DNA from: Microplitis mediator
Taxonomy: Eukaryota; Arthropoda; Insecta; Hymenoptera; Braconidae
Direction of reading: 5' to 3'
Length of the DNA: 64,000 bases
NCBI RefSeq assembly: GCF_029852145.1
Contig: NC_079977.1
Location: 21,950,781 to 22,014,780 of the forward strand
The position numbers and the translations under genes are program-made. Positions 36,601-48,600 of this stretch are shown piece by piece; positions within the stretch are counted from its first letter, which is position 1, and every line of letters starts with the position of its first letter. The notes under the pieces were generated by a model, which was not told the DNA's origin, searched no databases, and worked only from the letters and a program-made list of their open reading frames with translations.

Positions 36601-39600
36601 TAAAATCCTGTAACAATTAAAATTTCCGAGATACAAAATAATGAATAAGGCCCAATAAGTGTCAAAAATAATTATAAGGCCCAATTCAAAAATTACAAGA
36701 CAAAAATATTAATGCATCTCAAAAAACAAATTTACAAATCTATAGGACCCAAAACTAGAGCCCCGAAATAATGTACAAGACTTGACAAATAAGTCCCAAA
36801 AATATTTTTACGGCCCAATTAAATATGACATGATTTAAAAATATTAATGCAGCTCACAAATAAATTCATAAATCCATAAGACCCAAAATAATATATAAGG
36901 CCCAAAAATGACTCATTTCAAAAATCTTTGTAAGGCCCAATTTAAAAATTACAAGACAAAAATATTAATGCATCTCAAAAAACAAATTTACAAATCCATA
37001 GGACCCAAAACTAGAGCCCCGAAATAATGTACAAAACTTAACAAATAAGTCCCAAAAATATTCTCAAGGCCCAACTAAAAATGGCATGATTTAAAAATAT
37101 TACTGCAGTTCAAAAATTAATTCACAAATCCATAAGACCCAAAAGTAGAAGTCCCGAAATGATATATAAGGCCCAAAAATGAATCATTTCAAAAAATTTT
37201 GTAAGGCCCGATTTTAAAATTACAAGTCAGATATTAATGAAGTTTAAAAAATAAATTCTCAAATACATGAGGCCCAAAAATAATTCAGGCCCAAACCTCG
37301 AAGCTTCAGAAAAACACACCAGGCCCGAAATAAATCAGTATCAAATATGTACAAGACCCAAAACTCGAAGTCCACAAAGTGAATTGGGCCCAAAAATCCA
37401 CAAGGCCCAAAAACTGATCAAATAAAAAAATTTTTTTTCCAGGACCATCAAATTTGGGGTCAGCAGTCGCGACCTCCATGAACCTGACCAACAGCTCCGA
37501 GCCAATTGGGACCGACACAACAAATGGGTCCTACAAGACCGAGCCCCACGACATGAACTACACCCACTACCCCCACAACCCTCTTCCCTCCGAGGGGACT
37601 CTCAACCAAACCGACGGTCTCTTCTCGAACCTCCTCGATCCGGACTTACAGCTGATGCATCTAGTTGACGATGACGGTAAGTTTTACACTAATCATAATT
37701 AATTTACCCATTAATTAGTCATTTTAGATTTTTTATTAATCATTATAATCAACGTTTTACATTTTTTATTGTCATGGCTTTCATAGTTAATCATTAATTT
37801 CTTTTAATGATTTATTCATCCACTTATTTGTTACAATGTAAATTATTAAATATAATTATCATATTGATGCTAATGATTTTTTTAAATTAATGATTAATTA
37901 GTTTGTATCATTTATCGTCAATGATTTTTTTTTTAGTTCAATAGAAAAAAGTGAAAAATAATAAAATGGAAAATTTTTTAATTTGATTTTTTTTTTAAAT
38001 AAAAAAAAATTGTTTTGAGTTTTTTTGAGAATATTTTTAAATAGTGAGCGGGTATTTTAATTAAGTAGCGATACCGCGAGGTAAAAAAAAATTATAATTA
38101 TCGGGAATAAAAACGTCCGATTTTTTTGTTGCAAGTAAATAATTAAAGAAAAATAAATGAAATGGTTGGGGGTGAGATTACCAGGTCTCGCTGGCTTCAG
38201 TGTCGGCAGGCTGATTGTAGTTCTGTAAAAAAAAAAAATAAAAATTTTTTTTATTAATTTTGAAATGAAGAAAAAAATTTTTTAATTTAAAGCCCGCGAA
38301 AAATTTAAATTTTAAATAAAATTTTTGACAAGATTTAGAAAATTTTTTGAAGAATTTTAATGTTACAGAAATTTGTAATTAAAATTTTGGTAAAAATTAA
38401 ATTTTCAAAATTCCCCATAAAAATTTGAATTTTCAAATTTCTCATAAGTTTTAAAAATTTTTAAAATGCAGTATTGTTTGAGAAAATTAGAGATTAGTTT
38501 CAAATTTTAGAAAAAATTTTAATTTGAAAATTCCCCATGAGATTGAAATTAAAAAAAAATATTTTTGGAATTGAAATGGCAAAATTGCGATTTAAAAAAA
38601 AATTTGAAACTAAAATTCAAAAATACAAATATTGAAATTCAGAATTTTAGAAGAAATTTAATTATTAAAATTCCCCATAAAATAAAGATTTTAATCGATT
38701 AAGAAAAATTTAAATTAAATAAATTTTCAAATAAAATTAATTTATGCAAACATTTAAATTTTGAAAATTTCCGATAAAAAAAATTTTAATCTATATGAAA
38801 ATATTCAAATTTCTAAAATTCCCCATAAAATTAAAATTAAATAAAGATCAAAAATTAAATCAACCAAAAAATTCAAAATTTCGTAAAAACGTTCAATTAT
38901 AATTTGCAAATAAAAAAATTAAAATTCTAACAAAATTCCCTATTATAATGAAATTTTAAAAATCGATTTAACCAGAAAAATCTGAATCAAAATTCCCCAC
39001 AAAAACATTTCAATTAACGAAGAAAATTTTAAATTAAAAAAATATCAAATTGAAACTTAAAAATAAATAAATGTCAATTTAAAAAATTCCCCATAAAACA
39101 AAATTTAAAAAAGTATCAAAAATTAATATCAACTAAAAAAAAATCTAAATTTCGTAGAAACATTCAATTTAAATTCATGATTTAAAAAATTTCTCATAAA
39201 ATTAAAAATTTCAGTCTAACTAGAAAAATTGCAACTTTTAAAAATTCACCATAAAAAAAAAATTTCAATCAATTTGGAAAAATTCAAATTAAAAAAAAAA
39301 AAAAAATGAACTGAAAATTTAGAAATAAAAAATTCAAGTTTTAAAAATTCCCCATAAGATAAGAATTCCAAAAATTATCCAAAATAAAAATCAAACCAAT
39401 AAAAATTTAAACTTTGTAAAAATATTCAATCTAAATCAATCAATCTAAACTTTTAAAATTCCCCATAAAAAAAATTTCAAAATAAAAAAAATATTAACTC
39501 GAAGCTTAAAAATAAAAAAATTCAAATTTCAAAAGTCCCCCATAAGATAAAAATTCCAAAAAATGACAAAAATTAAAATCAAACCGTCAAAAATTTTAAC

Positions 39601-42600
39601 TGTATAAAAATATTCAATCAAAGATTAAAAATAAAAAAACTCAACTTTTAAAAACTCCCGTAGAAATCAAAATTTAAATATCAGTCAAACCAGAAAAATT
39701 TTAATTTTTAAAATTCCTCATAAAAAAAATTTTAAATTAAAAAAATATATTAACTCGAAACTTAGAAATAATAAAATCCAAGTTCTAAAAATTTCCCATA
39801 AGATAAAAATTCCAAAAAATATCAAAATTGAAAATCAACCCGTCAAAAATTCTAACTGTAAAAACATTCATTCAATATTCAAAAATAAAAAAACTCAATT
39901 CTAAAAATCCCCCATAAATTTAACAATTAAAATTTCAGTCAAACTAAAAAAATCTAAATTTTCAAAGTTCCCATCAAAAAAATATCAATTCGAAACTTAG
40001 AAATAATAAAATTCAAGTTTTAAAATTCCCCATAAAAAAAAAATTTCAAATTAAAAAAAATGTCAACTCGAAACTTTGAAATAAAAAAATTCAAATTTCA
40101 AAAATTCCCCATACCCCAAAAATTCAATTAAAAAATTACTCACATCTCTGATATCTTGACCACCGAAGCCGCTGGCCTGCCCAGCATCGAATCCACCTCC
40201 AACATTAAAGAACTCCGGAATTTCCTGTCCCGCCTGAGTCAGCACCTTGACCAGATCCGCAACCAACCCATCATCCGACTCCGGGTTGTAGAAACTCGTG
40301 GCCTTGCCCCTGTTCCCAACTCTCCCAGTCCTCCCAATTCTGTGCACATAGTCATCAATGCACTTGGGCAGGTCATAATTAATAACATGCGCGACATTCT
40401 TGATATCCAGTCCTCTCGCAGCGACCGAAGTCGCGACCAAAATCGGCATCTTGCCCGACCTGAAGTCCGCCAGCGCAAGTTCCCTCTCCCTCTGCTCTCT
40501 GTCCCCATGGATGCTCGTCGCCGGCAACGAGATGTCGCTCATATACGCGGCGATGAAGTCCGCAGTCTTCTTGGTCTCCACAAAAATGATCGTCTTGAGC
40601 TTCAGACTCTGACCTCCATCGCGTTCCAGAAGTTCCTTCAACTTCTTCCTCTTCTCCGTCTTCGGTACCTCATAAAATATTTGCTCGACGTCAGCGCACG
40701 CGCCGCCGACGATTCCCACCGTCAGGAACAAATAATTATTCAAATATTTTCGCGCCAATTCTTGAACTTCCCCGCTGAAGGTCGCGCTGAACATCAAAGT
40801 CACGCGTTCCGCCTTGGGGGTCATCTGCTCATGCTCGATAATTTCCTCCATCGCTGTCAGGAACCCAGAGTCCAGCATCCGGTCGGCCTCGTCCAGGACC
40901 AGGAACCTGACGCTGCTGAAGCCGATCCTCCCGCCTTTGACGAAGTCATTAAGCCGCCCTGGGGTCGCGACGACGATGTGCGCGCCCTTGCGCAGTTGGT
41001 CCGCCTGGTGGACGGGTTTTACTCCCCCGTAGCAGGCGACGCACCGCAGGATCGTGTCCTTGGAAAATTTCTCGGCTTCCCAGCAGATCTGGGTGACGAG
41101 TTCCCGAGTGGGCGCCATGATAATGACCTGGGGCTCGCACCCGCGGTCGATTAATTTCATCTCCTGGTTGTCTTCTAGCAGACGATGGACGATGGGGATC
41201 AAATAGGCCGCGGTTTTGCCACTTCCTGTCTGCGCGCAGGCCATCAGGTCGCGACCCTCCAGGATGATGGGGATCGCGTGCTTTTGAACGGGGGTCGGTT
41301 TCTTGTAGTTCGACTTCCCGATGTTGGTCATCAGGGCGCTGCGTAATTTTAGAGAGTCGAAGGCGGAGATTGGGGGGGGAACTGCGTCCCCGGTTACCTT
41401 GCAGTCGATGGCGTCGTACTTGTCGAAGTTGATGCCCGCGGAGACGTTGGTGTTGAAGATTTCGTCGTCGTCGTCGAGGTTGCGCTCGGGGGGGATGTAA
41501 GTCACGGGGGGTTTTTTTTCTTCGCCGTCTTCGGGAGCGTCGGCGGAGTTCAAGTCGTCGAGGCCTTCGTTGTTGTCACGGTCTCGACCTCCGTCGCGAT
41601 CGCGACCTCCGCGACCACGACCGCGACCGCGGCCACGGCCACGTCCGCGACCACGGCCACGGTCTTCAGAGTTTTCGTTGTCGTTGGAGTAGTCGTTGGA
41701 GAAGTCGTTGGTGGTGTCGTTTGATTGGCCCCAGGCATCGGAACCGTTGGTTTGGTTTCCGGTCGCCCAGGCATCGGAACCGTTGGTTTGATTTCCGGTC
41801 GCCCAGTCGGAGGATCCGTTGGTTTGGTTTTCGGTTCCGGTTCCTGTTGTCCAGTCTGATGATTCCTGGTGGCCGTTCGTTCCGGGATTTGAGGAGTCGT
41901 CGGATGACTTGAAGCCGCGGCCGCGGCCGTAATCGCGACCGTCGGAGTTCTGGAAGTTAAATTTTTGTGAGAAATTGAAATTATTTTGGGAAAGGAGGGG
42001 GAAGTTACTTACGGTGCTCGGATTTCCCCAGTCACTCATTTTGTCGGTGGTAAATCAAGTCTGGAAAATAAAAGTCACCAGGTTATTTTTTGAAGGAAAA
42101 TGGGGAAATAAATAGATGATGTGGGTACTCGTTTGAAAGGAAATTTGATTTTCTATAACTTTTGTCTCTTTGAAAAAACTCGTAAACTCAAAATTTGAAA
42201 ATTTCAATTTTTAAATTTTACCGCGTGATTTTGTAAGGAAAATTTTGAGATAAATAGACGATGTGGGTACTCGTTGGAAAGGAAATTTAATTTCCTACGA
42301 CTTTTGTCTCTTTGAAAAAACTTGTAAACTCAAAATTTAAAAATTTGAATTTTTTTTTTTTACCGCGTAATTTTGTAAGGGAAAATTTTGAGATAAATAG
42401 ACGATGCGGGTACTCATTGGAACGGAAATTTGATTTTCTACAACTTTCGTCTCTTTGAAAAAACTCATAAACTCAAAATTTAAAAATTTGAATTTTTTAT
42501 TTTACCGCGTGATTTTGTTAGAGAAAATTTTGAGATAAATAGACGATGCGGGTACTCATTGGAACGGAAATTTGATTTTCTACAACTTTCGTCTCTTTGA

Positions 42601-45600
42601 AAAAACTCATAAACTCAAAATTTAAAAATTTGGATTTTTCTATTTTACCGCGTGATTTTGTTAGAGAAAATTTTGAGATAAATAGACGTTGTGGGTACTC
42701 GTGGGAAAGAAAATTTGATTTTCTACAACTTTCGTCTCTTTGAAAAAATTCATAAACTCAAAATTTGAAAATTTGAATTTTTTTATTTTACCGCGTGATT
42801 TTGTAAGGGAAAATTTTAAGATAAATAGACGTTGTGGGTACTCGTTGGAAAGGAAATTTAATTTCCTACAACTTTTGTCTCTTTGAAAAAACTCGAAAAC
42901 TCAAAATTTTTAATTTTAGAAATTTTGAAATTAAATTTTTTTAAAAATTTCAAGTAACTTGATTAAAATGGCCATAACTTTAGAAATATTGATCCTACGG
43001 TAATTTTTATGAGGACCAAAATTATTGTAAATTAAATTTCCTACAATTTTGGTCCTTATAAAAAATATCGTAGGACCAATAGTTTAAAAGATACAGTAAT
43101 TTAAAATGAATAAACAAAAATTTAATTACTGAGATCGTAAACAGTTTAATAATAAAGAATTAAAATGACTGTAACTTTTAAACGATTGAATTTACGATGA
43201 TTTTTAATGAGACCGAATTTGTAGAGCATCAAATTTCCTTTGAAATTCATAGATAGAACGTGCATTTATTTTTTATGACCATCGAGATATCGACAATTAA
43301 AAAAAAAATTAAAATAAAATTTTTATTTTTTTTATTTTACTAAATAAAGTCAAGTACTCAGTAATGAATCGAATGCTCAGAGAAAAAAAAAAGTTATATA
43401 CATTTATATATATAGATATAGACACAAGTAAAATAAATAACTCGAGTTCTCAGAATTTAGTCTCTAGAATCTACGCGACTAAACCGAACAAAAGATAATC
43501 TGCTCGTAAAAGTAAAAAAAAAACAAACTTGAGCTCAAAAGTCAATAAAAATATAAATATATAAGTATATATTTAAAAAATTTTCTCTTCTAAATGTTAT
43601 TTTATTTTTTTTTTAAATCGAGTCGAGAATTTTCCGTTGAGATTTCAAAGGAAATTTTTTTTTAGTAAAGAAATTAAATATTTTTATTAGAATGCAGTCG
43701 TCATATTTTTTAATTATCAGTGAATTTTTTCGTTAAATTAATTAACAAAATCAAAAAAAAATAATTAATTAGTAAAAAAAAATATGATCCTGAAGTTAAC
43801 AGGCAACTAAAAATTTTTGAATTTATTTTCAATGATTGGATTAAAAAAAAACGAGAGACTAAAAAAAATGCACGTGTGAAAAATTTCAAAAACTACAAGT
43901 GCAATTTTTTCAAAAGATTTTTTTTTTTTATAATTTGTCGTTTAAAAATGAATCCGAAAATTTTTACTTGGCAAACTTTAGTGTCATAAATAAAATAGGA
44001 TTTTTAATTTGAAAATTTAAAGTTTTTCGAGAATGAAACAAAAGGGCGGGAAAAACTTTGAGAAAAAAATTCATTTTTTTAAATTTTTTGATTAAAAAAA
44101 TTTACAAATTTTATTTTAATTAAAATTTACTAATCAATTAGAAAAAAAAAAAAAATCAACTGGGGGTGAAAAAATTTGAAATTAAAAAAAAATTAAAAGT
44201 CGATTTATTAAAATTATTAATTAATTAACTTTTTTAATTTAAAAAAATTGAATTTTTATCAATTTTAAAATTTTTAAACAAAGAAACAAAATGGCGGCAA
44301 AAACTTACAGAAAAAAGTGAATTTTTTTTTTTCGTTAAAAAAAATTAAAATAAATTTTTTCTCAATTAAAAAACTGATAATTAATTTAATTATTAAATAT
44401 TTAATTTATTAATTTGAATAAAAATGAAATTAAAAAAAAATTTTCAACTCGTGGCCGTTAAAAAAAATTTGAATTAAAAAAAAATTAAAATTGCAATTAT
44501 TAATTAAATTCCACAACTAATTAACTTTTAAAAAAAATAGTTGCATTTTTTTTCAATTACTGCTAGACTTTGAAACAAAGAAACAAAATGGCGGCAAAAA
44601 GTTCCACAAAAAAACCGACAATTTTTCACTAAATCGCAATAATTAAATCAATAAATTAATTACCAATAATTTAATCAACTACTTAATTAATTAAATAAAA
44701 AAAAGTCTCATTTGAATCAAAAAAATTAACAATTTAATTCTTTCTTTTTTTTTAACCAACAAAATGCCGGCAAAAAAATTTCTATGAAAAAAAAACGCGA
44801 AGATTTTAAATAAAATTACTAATTATTTAATCAAAAAATTACTAATTATTATTAATAATAATCAATTTTTAATAAAAATTAATCAATATTCTTTTTTTTT
44901 GTTACTTACCAAAAAAAATAAACGTGCGTCAGTTGTTAAATTATTAAACAAATCTTTGGAAATTTAAATTTTTAAATAATTACTTATTATTTATTAATAA
45001 CTTTCTATTAATCAAATAGATTACCGGTGTTTAAATTTTCAAAAATTTAAATAAACTTTTTTTTTACGTGAGAAAAAATAAATTCGATGTTATCGGGATG
45101 AAAATTCCGGTAAGAATGAGAACGAGATTGAACTTGAGTTTAAACTGACTCGCGTGCTCGTGCTCGAGTTGTGACAAAGGACAAGAGACAAGACAAAGGG
45201 TTTTCATGTGCGCGCGTGTGTGTGCGTGTGTGTAAAAGTGTGAGAGGGTAGGAGAGGGTGTAACTTACTAGTTGCGTGCACGTGTGCGCGTCTATGTCTG
45301 TAGCAAATCCCGCCATTTATTACAGAGACAAAAAACAGGACTAGTGCGCATGCGCAGATTCAATTTTTTTCGGCGGGAAAATTTAAAAACTAAAAATCAT
45401 TTTTTTTTTGTTTAAATTTTAAATTTTTTTAAGGGAAAGTTAAAAAATTTGTTTATGTAGATTTTGAAAAATTTTTTTTTTTGAATTTGAAAAAAAGAAG
45501 AATTTTTATTTAATTTTACTGAGACGAAAAAGAGATTAGTGCGCATGCGCTAATTCAATTTTTTTTCGGCGGGAAAATTTCAAATTTGCAAATAATTTTT

Positions 45601-48600
45601 TTTTTGTTTAAATTTTAAATTTTTTTTACTGGAAATTTTGAAAATTTGTTTATGTAGATTTTAAAAATATTTTTTTTTTGAATTTGAAAAAAAGAAGAAT
45701 TTTTATTGAATTTTATTGAGACGTAGTCGCATATAATAAACGCGTGATTACAAAAAATGATTCAGAACCTCGAGGTACTTACTCGCGTACGTTTCATATA
45801 TTTATGTATATATATATATATGTATAGTTTATTATCGTAATATATATAAATCCTAGTCATTAATTATATTTTTTAGTGATTATTATATTTATTATTTTTA
45901 TTTTTTATTTAAACAAGTGTCTGCTGTCTACGCAAGTGAAAATTTTTTTGCTATTATTATTATTATTAATAATATTAATAATAATAATTATAATTTTCAA
46001 TATTATTAATTACTATTGCTAATAAAAATGTAATCAAGTGTTTAAAAATACAAAAACAGAAGTTCAAATTTTCGCGGGAAATTGTTTTTTTAAATTGAAA
46101 TTTAAAATTCATAATTAATATTTTTATTTATTAATTTTTAAATTTTTCTTTATCGCGGGAAATTTTTTAAAAATTCAAATTCAAAAATTAATTATTAATA
46201 GTATTATTTTATTTATTCATTCATTTTCGAATTTGAATTTTTCCCGGGGAATTTCATAATAAATTTAAATTCAAAAATTATTACTATAATTTTTATTTAT
46301 TAATTTTTAAATGTTCATTATTCCCGGGAAATTTTTTAAAAATTCAAATTCAAAAATTAATTATTAATACTATTTTTTTATTTATTCATTAATTTTTAAA
46401 TTTGAATTTTTCCCGGGAAATTTCATAATAAATTTAAATTCCAAAATTTATTACTATGATTTTTATTTATTAATTTTTAAATGTTCATTTTTCGCGGGAA
46501 ATTTTTTTGAAAATTCAAATTCAAAGAATTTACATTTATTATTAATATCATTTTTTTTTAAATTTGAATTTTTCGCGGGAAATTTAAAAAAAAGGTTTGA
46601 AATTCAAAATTTAATGACTGAATTAATTTTTTTTTAATTTATTATTATTATTGTTATTATTATTAATAATTTCAATAATTATAATAATAATAATAATAAT
46701 AATTGTAATTATTTATAAAAAAATTACGAATCGAAGAAAGAAAAAAAAAATTAATAATAATAATGAAAATAAAAAAAAAAAAGTGAATTATCGTAATGAT
46801 AAGATGTAATAACTCTTATCACTTCTGTGAATGTTTCAAAAATTGCTGAGTCATTAAATAATTTGGTAAATTTATTTTTATTGTTGAGTCAAATTCGTTT
46901 TTTATTTTTTTTCAGTTCTAGTGAATTTTTAATTATTTAGTAAATAAATAAATTAATTAATTAATGAAATTATTAATAGAGTGAGTTATTAATGCACAAT
47001 AATGAGTTAATTAATTAGTGTAATAATTAGAGAGTGTAATTAATAAATTTTTAAGTAATTATCGTTAGTGTTGAAAATTTTTTTCTGTTTTGAAAATCCA
47101 TAACTTCGAAAGTTATCAAAATTAAGAGACGGGACCGGGCTCATTTGACAGATGAGATTACTGGCTACAATTTTTGTAATATCGATAATTAATGTCCGAT
47201 CAATAGTTTTCGAGATATCGAAGCCCAAACAACCGATTTTCCTCCATTCAAATTTTTTACTTTTCCCAGTTTCAAAATTCCATCTTCCAAAATTCATAAC
47301 TTCCGTTCTAATCAAAATTTTTTCATGCTCTTGGTCTCGTTTCAAAGCTTAGACACTCAGCTACAATTTTCATTATAACTTTTTCAAAATTCGATGACAA
47401 CTTTTCGAAATATCGAATTTTGAACCCTTGTCCTTTCAAACCTCACTGCCGATTTTTGAGTTTTTTATTTTGATTTTTTAAATTAATTACGTTAATTAAA
47501 TTAATTAATCAACTTGGTACATATATATGAGTATATAAATTATCTAAGACGTAAATAAACGTAATATAGCTGACGCGTGTTAATAAGAATTCAAAGAACT
47601 CGCGATCATCAGAATACGTGACTTACTATAATGATAATAATAATAATAATGAATGCATGCATGCTATCGAGTGACTAATGACTCATCTCTATCCGTCACT
47701 CGATAAAAATAAAAATAAAATTTTTTTTTGAAAATTTCTTAATTTTTTTTGTTCATTTTTTTTTTTTTTAGGAATGTACGGAATGAGAAATTGGGACAAT
47801 ACTACGAGTAACAATGGAACTGGAGCGACGAATACCTCAAGCGTACAAAGCGGACTGTCGGTCCAAACGACTGGGACCGGTACAAATAACGCGGGAGTTA
47901 CAAATTTGAATTGCGCGATAACTGACGAACGTCTTGATGCATCGAGTGACAGCGCGGTCAGTAGTATGGGGAGTGAACGAGTCCCATCTTTGTCTGACAA
48001 TGAGTATATGGAAACAGGATCAAATTCCAGCCATACACAAGCCGATTCTCATTATTCTATGGACTATGCCAGGTAATTATTTGTTGTTATTAATTGTAGG
48101 TTGAGTTTGGGAAAAAATGGAAGGTAGTAGAAGATTCGGGGGGAAATTTCCGTTAGTTTGAGTACCCACATCAATATGTTTAAAAAAAGTACTTAATAAG
48201 TAGTAAATTAATTATTTTTAATTATTGGGTAATTACATGAAAAATAAGTGAACAGAATGTAGGATTGTGGGTGCTCATTCTACGCGGAATTGTATCTTCT
48301 TGAAAAATATAGTAGCCGATTGTTTAAATTTTCATTTTTGAAGAAATGAAAAATTTTGAATTTTTGAAGAATGGAATTTAAAAAATTTTAATTGGTACCA
48401 CTGTATTTGGGAGGAAATTTCCGTTACTTTGAGTACCCACATCAATATATTTTGAGAAAGTACTTGCTAAGTAGTATATTAATTATTTTTAATTACTGGG
48501 TAATTACATGGAGTCGAAGTTAATAGAAAGTAAGGTTGTAGGTACTCATTCTACGCGGAATTGTACAAACTTGAAGAATCTAGTAGCCGATTGTTTAAAT

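Noticed and set aside
40063..40143. 26-residue extension of the vasa frame (VSNFLIEF...)
   Set aside because: It follows a perfect GTGAGT donor, is AT-rich intronic sequence, and a phase-matched last exon lies at 38178-38222.
40156..41154. 332-codon plus-strand open frame antisense to vasa
   Set aside because: It is the shadow of a GC-rich coding exon; the minus strand encodes an intact helicase, and the plus product has no recognisable domain.
38178..42039. Assignment to Belle/DDX3 rather than Vasa
   Set aside because: The segment before the Q motif (KSNYKKPTPVQ, EGRDLM) and the acidic-Trp end fit Vasa and differ from the DDX3 pattern.
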